Shown: positions 36,363 through 49,200 of the stretch, one piece after another
How positions within the stretch are numbered: position 1 is the first letter of the stretch
How the letters are laid out: each line of letters begins with the position of its first letter
Source of the DNA: Andalucia godoyi
Lineage: Eukaryota; Discoba; Jakobea; Jakobida; Andaluciidae
Length of the DNA stretch: 64,000 nt
Reading direction: 5' to 3'
Assembly (NCBI GenBank): GCA_009859145.1
Contig: VRVR01000008.1
Location: 71,494 to 135,493, forward strand
The notes under the pieces: model-generated
Databases searched by the model: none
Seen by the model: only the letters and a program-made list of their open reading frames with translations
What the model was told of the DNA's origin: nothing
Translations under genes and position numbers: made by a program

Positions 36363-37061
36363 CTAATCCTCCTTTCGTGGCTTTCTAGACGGAGAAACCG
36401 TTCGATGTTGGTTCTTGGAGGGAGATGGAGTAGTGGCAGTCTTGGCTCCAGCATGGCCGGTCTTCTTTCGCTCTTGGTCTCGCTTGACATAGATCGCCGT
36501 CGTGAATGGTCCTTCAAACACGAGTGCAATCTGATACATGAAATACACTGCGGCTGCGAGCACAAGGCCGGCAGGAGAAGCCTTCCACAGCGCAGAACCC
36601 ACAAAGCACAGAGAGGATCCGTTGTACATCGGATCCGAAGTGACATTGAAAGGGAAGCCCGTGACACGGTTGTCCATCAGGATTCCAAAGTAATCTCCAA
36701 GATACGTGCCCGTCACCCCAAGCCGATACATGGACGTCAGGACCAAGACAGACCCAAAGACAAACGCAACTGCACCGAGGCCTTTGAACACAACATTGTC
36801 CAGCAGAGGAGATGTCGACTGCAATTCCAACGCCCGTTCAAACACATAATCTCTGTAAATGGAAAACGAGAAGATCCATGCTGCAAGCAAGTAGCAGCCC
36901 AAGTATCGCGACCCAAAGGCAATTTTCGTCAGCAAATGGGTGTAATACTCAATTCGCGCAAGAATATTCCAGATCGTCGGCGCAAGAACAGTCACAATCA
37001 ACGCCCACACAAAAGTCGGCTCGTTGAACTTCACTTCCCAAGTGTTGACGGACATGGTCAT
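36363..37061 (-). CDS. PEMT: Phospholipid N-methyltransferase (PEMT/OPI3 family)
   Basis: These ER membrane enzymes methylate phosphatidylethanolamine intermediates to phosphatidylcholine using S-adenosylmethionine. The 232-residue protein has several hydrophobic spans and the family core RLGVTGTYLGDYFGIL, RVTGFPFNVTSDPMYNGS, ASPAGL and ALVFEGPFTTAIY. The GT(Y/F)LGDYFGIL, DPMYxGS and EGPFT blocks match human PEMT and yeast Opi3. The C-terminal 35 residues are basic and Ser/Pro-rich, longer than usual. ATGs at 37061 and 37055 are both possible; a TTG lies further up. It is divergent from the signal peptidase subunit gene. Confidence 0.93.
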   Translation of the reverse strand: MTMSVNTWEVKFNEPTFVWALIVTVLAPTIWNILARIEYYTHLLTKIAFGSRYLGCYLLAAWIFSFSIYRDYVFERALELQSTSPLLDNVVFKGLGAVAFVFGSVLVLTSMYRLGVTGTYLGDYFGILMDNRVTGFPFNVTSDPMYNGSSLCFVGSALWKASPAGLVLAAAVYFMYQIALVFEGPFTTAIYVKRDQERKKTGHAGAKTATTPSPSKNQHRTVSPSRKPRKED

Positions 37062-37500
37062 AGTAAGCAATCCACTGATCCAGCAGTCTTTTGTTAATTA
37101 TTAATTATTTTTTTCCCTTCAAATAATAATAATAGTAATAAACAAAAGGATGAAAAAGAAAAGAAAAAAGGTTTTAAAAAGGTCTACAATCTCCCAAATA
37201 GAAACCCTTCCGATTCCAAAACAAACAAACATACATACATACATACAGGCACACACATACACATTCCATGCAGAAAGAAAAGAGGGAAGCCAAAGAAAAA
37301 GAGGCTCGAGTTCCTCGGTCAATGGGAAAATCGCATACACGTGTGCATAGTCGAACCAACAGAGGTCCGGCAGATGCGTCTTGATGCAAGAATGCCCGAC
37401 GCTCTTTTTTTCTTTTGCCTTCTTCTTCTTTCTTCGTCGTCGTCGTCGTCGTCGTCGTCGTCTTTCCGTTTTCTGGCGACGGTGGTGGTGGTTGCGGCAA
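37062..37500. other. Divergent promoter region PEMT / SPC12
   Basis: AT-rich next to PEMT (TTAATTATTAATTA), with CATA repeats at about 37229-37245 and a TCG tract just before the SPC12 start. ORFs over the repeats are artefacts. No other gene was seen. Confidence 0.5.
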
Positions 37501-38002
37501 ATGGTGGATCTTGTTGGACAGCACAAGATCGATTCGTTTGCATTTGTTGCATCGATTGCGTCTGCAATCATTGCATTTGTTTCTGGATTTATGCTTCAAG
37601 ACATGCGATTTTCACTGCATTCGTTTGGCGGATCCATCGTTCTCATCCTTTTCGTATGTGTGTCTCCCTCTCTCGTACTCTTTCATTCTGTCACTATCCC
37701 TTTCTCTATTGTGTTTTTTGTCGTGGAGAAAAACAATGGATGGACTTCAATGTCCGGAAGGAAACAGAAGCGGTGAAAACAAACAAAACAAAAATAACCA
37801 CGAGGCTTCGTTACTAATATTTATTCATTTCGTTTCATTTCATTTCTCGTCGTTTGTTGTTTTGTGCTGCGCGCAGATGACTGTTCCGAATTGGCCATGG
37901 TGGAACAGACACCCACAATTGTTCATTACGGATCTCGGTGAAAGGCAGGAAGCTGGAAAGGCAAAACTGGCCCAACTGAAGAAACGGCTTCCAGGGTGTT
38001 AA
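37501..38002 (+). CDS. SPCS1: Signal peptidase complex subunit 1 (two exons)
   Basis: The small SPC12 subunit of the ER signal peptidase complex. Exon 1 (37501-37653) encodes MVDLVGQHKIDSFAF and two hydrophobic hairpin segments. Exon 2 (37877-38002) encodes MTVPNWPWWNRHPQLF and a charged tail. The family motif PxWPxY/WNRHP and the double-span topology match human SPCS1 and yeast Spc1. Spliced length is 92 residues, close to yeast (94). The 223-base intron has GTATGT, a TACTAAT branch-like site about 75 bases from the end and a GCAG acceptor. Phase is 0. An unspliced reading would give a nonsense tail, so the gene is easy to miss in ORF-based annotation. Confidence 0.88.
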
Positions 38003-38134
38003 TCGCGAGAATGCCGTCTTCCCGAACTCTCGTTTCTACAAGCGATGAGCAACAGGAGAGAAGCCTCTTCTTGAGGAATAATAATAATAATAATAATAAA
38101 TAATTGGGTACAATCATCTCGCACACGGACCACA

Positions 38135-39181
38135 TCACTCGGCAGATGATCGTTCCAATGACGCTTGCAAAATCTTTGCATCGTCGACGAGTCGCTGAAG
38201 GCGAGGACCAGAAAACTCAGAAGGCTTTTCGCTCTCGGAAATGGGCTTCTTCAAGCTGCTGAGCGACGTAACAATGGTTCTGATCTGTCGACACAGCTCC
38301 ATGAATCGGTCGTGCTCGCCGAGGAAACGCTTGGCTGCGGGACCCAGACCAATCAACGTGGGTTCGACCGAGTGCACAACCCACGGCTCAAAGTCCGTGA
38401 TGTACGATGTATTGAACAGCCGCAGTCCGCCTCCAAGACTCCTGAGATGGTCCTGCAGCATCAGTGTGATTTCTTCAATTCGACGCACATACTCGTCTGC
38501 ATTCTGCGACGTGGGCATTTGAAGATCCGCGTACTGCCGCTGCAGCAACGCAAATCGCGTTCGCAAGTCGACTACTCGTGTTGAAAACTGATCAAACATC
38601 GCATCCACATCGGTTGCCACGAGGGTATTGGTCTCAAGGATAGTCTGGATCCTCCTCGTCAGATCAGGGGTGAACAGCTCCAGCTCGGATGCAAATGCCT
38701 GCGATTCCGGTAATGAAGAAATGTACGAGAGCAACTGCATGTCCTTTGAGTGTGCTTCGGAAATCGCAGAGTCCGAGCTCGGGCCAGAGACAAGCCCATG
38801 GATCGAAACACAGTCGAGAGTCAGTGACGCCAGATCGTGAATGAACCGGGTGTTTTCTTCTCGCATCGCAGTTCCTTCAATCACATCGAGCCGCTGCACG
38901 GGACAGCATCCGAGCAGTGCGCAATATGCAGTAAGTTCCGAAGTCCATGCATTGGTTCCTCCTGGAAACTCCAGTTCAGGCCGGCTCGAGCGAGGATTTC
39001 CAGGAAGCGGTCCTCGATGCTCAAAGTAGACATGGGCAGGGAACAAACGAACAAGAAAGTCAATCAGCCGGCGACGGAACAATCCTCCAGAAACAACATC
39101 GTCCTCCGTAATCTTCTGCAAATCAGGATATCGAAGTTCCCGCAACAACGCCGCAATCTCGGAAAGCGTCGGATTATTCAT
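38135..39181 (-). CDS. AUG7: Augmin subunit 7 homologue (plant AUG7-like)
   Basis: Augmin recruits gamma-tubulin to existing microtubules in the spindle. The 348-residue protein begins with a helical, partly calponin-homology-like N-terminus (LLRELRYPDLQ, RRRLIDFLVRLFP) and has coiled-coil segments around 175-265. The signature is near 280-310: FNTSYITDFEPWVVHSVEPTLIGLGPAAKRFL, which parallels FNTIYTKEIRPW...LHGFGPAANRLL of plant AUG7. Length agrees with plant AUG7. Animal HAUS7 is much more divergent, so this supports a lineage near plants or one that keeps the ancestral form. No intron; convergent with SPC12. Confidence 0.82.
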   Translation of the reverse strand: MNNPTLSEIAALLRELRYPDLQKITEDDVVSGGLFRRRLIDFLVRLFPAHVYFEHRGPLPGNPRSSRPELEFPGGTNAWTSELTAYCALLGCCPVQRLDVIEGTAMREENTRFIHDLASLTLDCVSIHGLVSGPSSDSAISEAHSKDMQLLSYISSLPESQAFASELELFTPDLTRRIQTILETNTLVATDVDAMFDQFSTRVVDLRTRFALLQRQYADLQMPTSQNADEYVRRIEEITLMLQDHLRSLGGGLRLFNTSYITDFEPWVVHSVEPTLIGLGPAAKRFLGEHDRFMELCRQIRTIVTSLSSLKKPISESEKPSEFSGPRLQRLVDDAKILQASLERSSAE

Positions 39182-39509
39182 TTTGCGTCACGAAGCTATC
39201 TTCTGTTTTTTTTTTTTTGTTTTTCCCCCCTTCCTTCTTCTTTTCTTTCTGTTGGTCTGTTGTTGCAAGCAAAGTCGTTATTTTTCCAGGCTTTCCGTTA
39301 ATTTAAATTTTTCAAAATGAAATGGGAAAGAATAATTTAAAAGAAGCCTTTGGAATTGAGCGTAGACATGTGCTCTCTCGTCCCAGTGCAATGATTATCA
39401 TGCAATGCTGTATTCAAATTCTTTTTATTTTTATTTTTCTCTTTCTCTCTCTTTCCTCTCCTCACCGCTCGCCAAAACATGAATCATTCTTGATCATCAG
39501 GCTACGCTG

Positions 39510-39872
39510 TCACCGAAGACAGATCAAAACCACGTGTTTTTTATTTGGGGGCGAGCGCCAACTTTGTATCAAAGGATCATCGCAGTCAACATATTCCCCA
39601 ACCGATTCGTCATTCAAAAAATGAACGTTGGAGGAAACAGAATGTAGTCGGCGGCGCTGCACATCGCGCCTGACGACGCTTTTGCCATTGCTCCTTCTTG
39701 TTCTCTGACTTGAAAGCGCATTCCGAACGAAATCAATCACATCTCCGTGATTTAATGACCATCCGCTTGCTCAGCAAGTTGCGACAAAAAAGGATCAACG
39801 AGTTTCTTGGTTCTCGGTGTCTTCGGGCATGGCCGGTTTGAGTTTGCTAGGAAGATCCCTCTTTGGAGCCAT
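39510..39872 (-). pseudogene. Possible small gene or remnant, frames interrupted
   Basis: An ATG at 39872 opens MAPKRDLPSKLKPA. An adjacent frame continues with PKTPRTKKLVDPFLSQLAEQ, and a third frame with HGDVIDFVRNALSSQRTRR and onwards to a stop at 39510. Together they look like one basic protein interrupted by two frame changes, or three chance frames. No GT-AG pair was found that joins them, and the product is not recognised. Kept at low confidence. Confidence 0.2.
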
Positions 39873-40225
39873 GCGATGTTTTGTCTTTGTCTTTGATGAG
39901 GTGCTGCTTGAGGGTTCGATTATAAACAACCAAACAAACAGAGAAACATAGAAAGAATAAAAAACGTGAAGAATGAAAGAAATTCTGGACTTGACTACGG
40001 TAAGAAAATCGTATTTTGTTCGATATTCAGCGTTGATACACAAAGCTGTCAGCCGTCCTTTTTCAGTGTGCTCTGCGCAATATGTTCAAGAACGCCTTTG
40101 AAAATTGATCCTGTCTCGGATTATTTAATTACGCAGTATAGCAAAAGGCAATATTTCTTTCTTTTTTATATTATTTACTTTTGTTTGTTGTGCAGCGCGT
40201 TTCTATCTGTGATTGCAAAAAAAAA

Positions 40226-40259
40226 AAAAAGAAGAGAAAGAAAGAAAGAAAGAAAGAAA
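40226..40259 (+). repeat. A/GAAA repeat in BEACH gene leader
   Basis: An A run and GAAA repeats lie directly before the start at 40278. They keep an upstream frame open, so the long upstream extension to 39966 is not taken as coding. Confidence 0.7.
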
Positions 40260-40277
40260 AGGGGGAGGAAAAAAAAC

Positions 40278-43200
40278 ATGGATAAGCTTTCGTCCTTTTT
40301 TGGTCTTCGAAGCAAGGCCAGATCAAAATCCACAGTTGATCCTCCGGAATATTTGACTTCCACACAAGGACAATCATCATCCTCTGCTACCTCTACTGCT
40401 GGTGTTGGTGGTGCCCAAGCGTCTTCGTCTGGTCAGTCATCTCAGCTATTTGTTCCAAAGCATCATCACGCACAAACACTTCCGTTAGAAAAGAAAAAAG
40501 GCAGGTCTGCGACGACTGCCCATGCCGATATCACAGCTGCGCTTTCGATGCAAAAGAAATGGCAAGAGTACTCGACGCTGAAGACCGAAGAGGACAGAAC
40601 GGAGAACCTGTCTGAATTGCTGCCGCTTTTCTGCTATTTATGTCCTACTTGCTCGGAAGACTCATTTGGGTCTATATTCGGAGATGGGAAGGTGATGGTA
40701 CAGATCGTATCGAGGCGTTTCATTGGAGAAGTATCCAAGCTGTCCATCCTTGCAGACGAGTGCTTTGCAGAGGGAAAGGGAAAATACACTCTGTTTCGAG
40801 CGATTGCCGGATTCGTAAGGACGCCGCAATCAGAAGAGTGGGATGATCCTGCTCCGAAAGGGATTTCCTCTCTCGGACTCGAGCTACTCGAAACGCTTTG
40901 TTGCTTGTCAAAGCGCGCGTCACTGGTTCCTCATATCTTAGACTGTGCGATTGTGCCGGCGCTTTCCAAATTGTTGGAGCTGTTGACGTCCTTGGCATTC
41001 CCCTTTTCCAACTGTATCACAAAATCAACTTCGGACACCCTGGCTGATTTTGCCCCGGAGACATTTCCTGCGTCCAATCCGTCGGATTGGATGTTGCTTT
41101 CCCAAGTTTGGGACTGGTCTGGCCGACATCTTCAAGTGCTAAATGCAATCAATGCGCTGGCAACGTCCATCTGTACCCACAACATCGGCATTACGGAAGT
41201 GCGAAAAACAGATTTTGTGTTGAGCGCATTTTCGATTGTTGTTTCTCGACCGATCTTGTACAAAACGGAAACCATTCCCGCATCAGCGGTGTCTATTTTG
41301 ATGAAGTCTTTCGTGGTTCTTCGCGATGTGAAAAGCCTGGTTCAGAACATGCTGATCGGGTGCTGCGTTGGGCCTCGAGCTGAAGTGGTGACAGACTACC
41401 TCCATCGCAAGCGGATTATGAACCTGATGGCGGGAGTGGCTAAAGTGTGGCTCTCTGATCCCGTGGTTCCGGTCCCACGCATTGCTTCAACAGGAGTGGT
41501 ATCGCTGGAAGTCCAGTTGTCTCTGATCATGACCTACTTTTGTCTCAAGGACGTCGAACTGTTGCTAGAATGTTCATTATCGATCGTGAAGGATTCCTTG
41601 CGGCGCACCCCGATATTGTTCCGAGATTTTGTCACGGCAGGTGCCTATGATGTCTGGTCACGAGTCCTGATTTCGAAGAATGAGTCCTTGGTTTTTATGG
41701 ACGATGACCTCTTTTCTCGAATCTTGGAGTACGCTGGGGACAGCATGGATTATGCTCAGTTCGTGGTAGACGATTCGTCACCTGCGCAACGAGGATCCCG
41801 CCTTTGCAACAAGATATTGGACTTGATTACCGAGTTTTCGTTCGTTGGCGAGTTGCCGATTGACCCCCCCAGAGACCTTGGGGACGATGGAGACATCGAT
41901 TTCATTTCTCGAACGGAGATCGCCTCCATTCCATCTGGAGCGCCCGCGAGCCCGCCCGGACCGTTAACGTCATTTGTCTCTCCCCTGGAACCCGGTTCTC
42001 CCACTGTTGCACGCCGTCTCAAGTCAATTGAAGGATTCAGCGTGCTTATCGAAATTTTCCAGAAATCGCAATCCGGAATGTTGCAAGAGCTGATACTGGA
42101 ACGCGTTTTGTATATCTTTGCAGTTCATCAGATGAACTACCGTGTTTTGCATCACGTTCACCCGATTGCCTCCATATTGAAGTGCATCGTGCAATTTCAG
42201 TTTGCTCATTCCGAGATGTTTCGAGATGAAACTGTTTCCGGAATCACGTCTTCTTCCATGGATGTGTGGAACGGTGCTGTGCAGGAATCTGCGCTCAAAC
42301 TCGTAGAGTATGTGGTTACGTCCTTGAGCATGGTTCCTTTTGAAGAACTCTGTGCAATGGCAACGCTTGTCCATTCCGACTCATTCGCAACACGTGCTCG
42401 TGTTCTCAAGACTCTTGTGAAACTGCTGTCTTTTGATCGCGCTTTTCAAAAAGCTGCTTCGCAGACCGGAATTGTTGCGGTTTTGGCCGACTTGTTCCCT
42501 GCCGATGCGTCTCGAATTCCTGCTGCCGATCCTTCTTTTTACATCTCTGTCTATTTCGAGTGCCTGACGTTGCTGCTGGATTCGAATCCGCTGACAGTGA
42601 AGGAGTTCCGAACACACGGTGGAGTGGAATCGATGTACCAAGCTTTGTCGTCTGTTGACTTGAGCTTTGCGCAATTGATCCGTCCTTCCGTCCTGCGTGT
42701 TTTCCATCGCCTAGTCTCACAAGACGCTCCCCAAAACGACACAGACGTGTCGTCATTGATTCAGCTGTTGAAGACATGTGCGGCTACAGAAGAGAGTGTC
42801 CATCTGCAAATTGATTTGTGTGATTCTCTGCGGCGCATGTTTGTTGTATCTTTCAGGACTCGAGAAGTGTTTCGTTCGAACTCTGGCTTCCCCGCTCTCT
42901 TGACTGTCATCAGGGGATGTGCGGAGTCGAATGAAGACGCAGACGTGCAGTTTCGCTTTCTTCGCTCGATCTTTAAAGTAATCGGTGGAGCGCTGCGCGA
43001 CTGTTTGAGAAATCGCATATTCTTTTCCTCCATCAATGGTGCCCCTGGCCTTGTTTCGGCGCTTCGCCGTGCGGGCTTTACGAAGACCACGGCGTCTGCT
43101 CGAAAATTAGTTCATGCACTGTTTGACTGCTCGTGTGTTTGGATGCCAAAAACGGCGGACAATCCTAGCTTGTCGAGCACGGCTCCCCATCCACGATTCG

Positions 43201-46200
43201 CTGACCCATTTGAGGCAAACGAATGGTCCGAACAAATGGAGTCACATATTTTGATGTGCTTGACATCGGACGATGTCGGGTTTCCCTCTAGTGCGGCGGA
43301 ATGGATGTCCTTGCCGTGGTCGGAAAATGATGCATCCGTATTTTCATCCATCAAGGATGGCCTCGGTTACCCGGTGCTTGTCCATTATGAATTCATTCAG
43401 GTGTTGATGGAGCTGTTGGATGATTTCTATTTCGATTCTGGTTTGCAGAACCTGATTTTACTGATGTTACGATTTATCGCAGAATCTTCTGTTAGGAACT
43501 TGGAAGCTCTGTGCCCGACGTCCGCAGTAATGGAAAAGTATCTGCAGGTTGCTACGGCGCAAGCTGAACCAAAATTGCGCAGCTTGCCGAAATCCGATGA
43601 AGATTCTGACGACGGTGACGATTACGACGTCTCAGGTGTCCCACTTCAGACTCCGGAATCGAACTCCGTGGAAAACAGCAGACCGCTTTCTTTGTCCGTG
43701 GATCTCCCTACCATTATTTTGTCGTCGTTTTCGCATGTATTGGTAGATATTCTGCACCCCCTTTCCAGGCACATGTATTCGTTGTTGTTGTCATGCGGTA
43801 GCTACAGGATGTCTCCGGATGCGCTGCTTCGCCTGCTTCGTTTGGTGATACCCCTTCGTTCTGCTTCCTCGACCCTTGTCGCCTCGGATATTCTCGCAGA
43901 CCTTTCCGTGTTCGCCTTTAGTGAGCTTAGTTTCTTTCATTTGCAAAGGGAGCCGTTTGAGTCGGCGAACACACCCTTCAGTCGCTGCCCGCATCTCATT
44001 GTGCTGCTCCGATCTCTCATTCGCTCCGATCATGTCCTCCCTCCGTTTGTCGCAGTTAACCCGCATTCGTGCATTTCTGTAGGTGATCTGAGTTTTCAAG
44101 TTTCCAATGCATATGCAGAAGCATCCATCGAAGGCGCATCGGATCCTATTTTCAAGCACCCTGTTACCTTTTCGGATGCCTCTCTATCGGAATGCTTGTC
44201 GTTCGATCCGTTCGTTAGCTACTGGGGGCTTTTTGTACCTCAGCAGCAAAATGCCGGGCAGCAACAGTCCCAGACTCAAGGTCAATTGGAAGTTGCAGTG
44301 GAAAGTGTGATTCGACAGGACTTGAACGAGACGCCCGCTGAGCCCGTATCATCTGCCCTTCCGTTTCCTTCTTCAATCGGCTATTCCTTTGTTTGCTGGT
44401 TCCAGCCCGCAAAAATCCGGTCGCAGTGTGTCCTTTTCTCGGCGTTTAGCGATGATAAGAAAACGTTTCTGGCTGTTGGGGTCAAGGAAGACGGTAGAAT
44501 AGTTATTTCGACTTCGTCTGTGAAGTCGAAGTCTGCGGTCGTGTTTAACTATGTAATCTCCCTTTCCGAAGAGCATGATTTCGTTCATTTGGGCATTACG
44601 CACCAAAAACACCGTTTCCAGACATCAGTGGCATCCCTGTTTATCAATGGCCGCCTGGTTGATTCTCAGAAGGTCTCGTATCCTGCTGCTGCTGAAAAAT
44701 CGCCTCTGAAAGCGTATCTGGGAGTCGTTCGACCTCCAATGAAAGCCACGGGTGACGACGACTTTCTGTATGGGCATTTCTCGAATGTTGCATCCAGCTT
44801 TTCTGATGATACAATGGAATGGAGAATTGGGTCGTCACTGCTTGTGAACGACATTCTGACTGCACCGCAATTTCTGAGTTTGTACTTTGTTGGGCCGCGC
44901 TATGCCGGGTATTTGCAAGGAAAACTGTTCCCAGAGTGGGATTTGCTCAGCTCAGATTACCTATACACCAACATACTGTCTTTACTGGAAGAGTCTGCAA
45001 AAGATGGCGGTTTCAATTTCAAGGATTTCGTTCGAGATGTGGCCTTGCAGCTGCAAGTATTCAACGTTTCGAACGACAAGATTGCATTTGCGTTCAACCC
45101 TTCGTCTCATGTGACCTTGATCGGAGAGCAGCGCGCACCAACCTCCCCTCAGCTTGTGCACGACTTGATGGAAGTGCGAAATGTGGAATCGACACTGCCT
45201 GATTCTACGGGTTTGCACAACTTGAGCTCGAGTCCAGGTGTTCATGGTCCGTTTGCTTCCCTCGAGGGAGCGTCGGCATACGTGGTTTGTCCAAAACTAG
45301 TTGTCTCTCTCTTCCGTGGAGTTGGCGGCCTTCCGTGCATTCTTGGCCTGATTGATATGGCGACAGATACCGAGAGTTTTGCGATTTCCTGGGAACTTCT
45401 TGCCAAGGCACTGCTGGCCAGTTCGAGGATGGTCAAAGAATTGGAACGCCTCCATGGGTATGAACAGCTGTATTGCATCATGAAGAAGCGGCCGGAGTTG
45501 TTTTCGGAAAGAAGCTTCGAGGCTTTGTGGAGCATTGTTGTTTCTAAGCACCCTGCTCGGCAGAAACAGACGGTAGTGCTGGCAAACGTTAAGGCATTTC
45601 GATCGTGGTTTTCGGATTGGTCTGTCTGGAATTGCATGTCCAAGCATGTACAATTCCTGGTGTTGGAGAAGTTTGGTGGGTGTCTCGCATCCCCCAATAA
45701 TCCTTTCGCAGCTCTGAATGCTTCAAGGATGAGAAAGGGCAAGGTGTTTATGTCTCTCCTGCGGGCTGTCTTGAAAGATGCCTCTTTAGATATCGTTGCC
45801 CTCATGTCTGACATTCTGAAAAAATTGCTGTTGTTGTCGGGAGATGCCGCAGATGTGGAAAGACTCTGTGCCGCGATTTCGGATACTCTAGGCGCCGAGG
45901 AAATGATTTTTGGTACTTCAGGGGGCTTCTCTTCCGTATTCCGCAAATCCTTGCGTCGGTCTGCTTCCGCCGTGTCTGCCGCTCGGTCTGATGAGAATCA
46001 GAAATTGGACGACGCCGAAGACGATGAGGAGTTTTCTGTAATGGTAGTGGACGACGACAGTCAAATTGCTGTTCCTGAAGATACGGATGAGATCCAGTCA
46101 CCCGTCCAAATGCCTCCCAAAGCGTCTGCTGATTTTGATGTCGAGGATCCGGATGTAGAAGTCCTTCCTTCCGCAGTTACTGAAGAAGAGAAGCAAAAGG

Positions 46201-49200
46201 CAGTCATGGCGATTGCTGTTCGTAATATGCTGCTTCAAGTGGTTGTCAGCTTGTCGGGAATGCAATCTTCATTATCATCAACGTTTGCCGAAGCCTCTCC
46301 GTCAGACTTGGTATCCAAAGTAATTGATGTTCGCTGGATATCTTCCGTTCTGCATGGAGGTGAACCATGCGTTTCTCCGTTGGCGCGCAATGCAGCATCT
46401 GCATTGCTTGCGAACAGCGTCAGTCTGTATTCACTTATTTTCGATGAAAGCGTCTATGGAGATGCATCGAAGGTGCATCCTGTCACGGTAATACTTGTGT
46501 GTCGCCTGTGTTCGTTTTTGTTTGCAAAGCAGCCCGCTTGGGTGTCTCGCTTTCGCACGTCTTTTGGTTTCGACGTGATTCGTCGATCTCTGCGGTTTTA
46601 CTGTAATCAGCCAGAGCTGTTCGAAGTCTTGCAGCATTGGAGTGGAGATGGTTCGATGCCGTTGGTAGCAGAACCGTTCAATGTTTTGCTGTGGTTGCTA
46701 GTTCGCTGCGCGAGTCCGGACTGTCGCCCATTTTTCAGCGCGATCAGTTCGAAAGACTACTTTGGTTCACTCGGTTTGCGACCTCAGAGGCATAACCGAG
46801 AACGTTCTGGAAGTACCGCCGCAGATGTAGGTGAAAGGCTGTATACCTCTGCAGCGTCTGCCTGGGATGCGCCGCTCCTGGGGTCCCTTTCTTTGCAGAA
46901 CGATTATTTGCCCGACGAAAGTATGATGCACCATGCCCTCGATGCCTTGCTGAAAAACTTTGACGCAAGCGAAGCGTTTCGAGTGGAACTGAAGAAAGAG
47001 GAGTCCTGCGATGCGCTCGTGCATTTCCTTGTGAGTTCCTTGAGGCAGTATCTCAAAGTCTGCGGTGCCGTTGTCCTCTCTTCAAAAGACGATAAGTCTC
47101 TCCTTGCCAAAGCCCTTGACGAATTTGGAAAGCTTCCTCTTCCAAGACATATCTTGGAGCTGTGGGTCCGAGTGTCTGTGGATAGCATGGAAACTGTTCA
47201 GAAGGGCCCCTTATTGTTCGAGCACCTCTCGGATCGACTGCCTGCCATGTATAACGAGCAATGCAATTTGGCTTTCCAGATTCCGTCCAAGTTCCGCGAC
47301 ATACGCACGACACCAGGAGCAGATACGCTGGTTGAATCTGTGATGTACGTGCAAACTGCATTTGTTTTCAGTATCATGCTCTTCGCGAGAAAGGTGCAGT
47401 TTTCTCCCGGCCCTCCGGTTCCCCATTCCTCCATTGCTTCTTGCATATTCCCGGTCGCGAGAACTCGGCAGACACTACGGAACTCGTCAGCCTCGTCGCC
47501 GTTGTCTGCGGTGCTATGTATTGACAATCCACGGTTGTCCGTGAATCTTGCGCGGTTTGCAATGTGGAGTGTGGAAAGGAGAGCATGTGGCTGGCTGACG
47601 GCGCAAACAGCACAGGATCACGTGGAATTCTTGATAGAGTCTATCATTTCTGTCGAAGGTCTGGAAGGCATTAATTCCGTCCGCACTAATCCGCTTGTCC
47701 TTCCTGTCTTGTACCGAGCGCTGAACAGATTGTATGTCCTTCTCTTGCACGCCATTGCAGTCAACAGCCATCCCAAACTGAGTCCTGTAACGTTTGCGGT
47801 TCCTGCGAACTATTCATCGTTGTCGTTGTCTCAGTTGACCTCCTTTATCTCGGACTCTTCTCAGGAATCGCTGAAGAAAGTTTTGACCATGCTGGTGACA
47901 CATGCCTCTGTCCTCTTGTCAACTGCAAACGTTGAAGATGATTTCATATTGGCTGTTGCGTACCTGGTTTTCCCTCATTTACGACACGTGGAAAGTGCAG
48001 TGCGCAAGCTCGCTTCAGAGATTTTCGCTCTGATTTACAATGCTCGTCGTGCTGTTCTGTCACAGGCTTTGATTGTCAACACGTCCCCTCAGAATAATCA
48101 GCAGCTTTCGGAGAAGGAGCAACAGCTGGTGGCCCTTGCAGGCACCAATTCTGTGAACTTGAATTCGTTCCAAACCGGAGGGTTTTCATTTTTGGACGTG
48201 CGTGATTGGTCGAATTTTCTGTTGTGGTTCGCGGACAATGAGAAACTGATTCAGATGGTTTTCGAGATCAACATGGAAAAGGCTTTCAAGGCGTTTTGTT
48301 CAGGCACTCTGGATAAAAGTGTAAGCGTTTTCACGAAGTCTTCTGAGCTCAAAATTGCAGAAGACAAGCGGAAATCCCAGAAGAGGCTGCGTTCCATTTC
48401 GAAAACGATTGATGCTATCAATGAGAAATCGCTTCTGCAGCTGGAATCTCTGAGCATGCAATTTTCAATTCGAAGAAAGAAGCTTGCTCAACTGGATCAC
48501 CATCGCTTCACTGTCGGTAACGCGACTGGAGATCGGCTGAATACGTATCTATTCCACGACGGCGGTATCTGGGTCGATTCCTCGACACTTCCTCGATATA
48601 GATTGGATTTTATTGAAGGTCCTCAAAGAATGCGCCGGAAAATGTTCAGAATGGATGATCCGGTACTCTCTGCGTCCATTTCCGGGCCTGTCAGTGAGGG
48701 TGATGCAAAAGTCGGAATCGAGTCGCCGTTGATCAAGGATGCGCATGAGCATGGTCAAATGGTTGGTGAGAACGTGTCCTTCGATCTTCCTGTGCCGGAT
48801 GCTGACTTGAACTCGCTTGGACTCAAAAGCTCGTCAGATCTGTTGACGTTAGCGCGGTACATTGTCGCTGGTGACAAACCGCAGGCAATCTTCAACTCTG
48901 CAAGATTGGTCGGTCTCGAAGCATGCCCGTGCGTTGTCGTGTTGGGCCAGAATTCGTTTTACGTTATTGATCATCTGTGGATTTCGGAAGGTCAGCTCCG
49001 CACCGTTCTAGGTTCTCTGGAAACTGTGTTTGTACGTCCTGGAAACCAGCGTCTGGATGCAAGGACAACCACATCAAGTTACTCGTCGTCAATGCGGCAT
49101 GTAGTTCGTTCGTGGACATTCTCCGATATCAAAGAGGTGCATCGGCGCTTGTATTTGCAACAACCGGTCGGTCTGGAAATGTTCTTTTCGGACGGCTTGA

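Larger units (their letters stand above)
39182..40277. other. Intergenic region with a possible broken small gene
   Basis: T-rich upstream flank of augmin 7, AT-rich DNA to 39460, a minus-strand stretch with coding-like short frames (39510-39872), then A-rich DNA with GAAA repeats (40226-40259) leading to the BEACH gene start. Confidence 0.5.
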
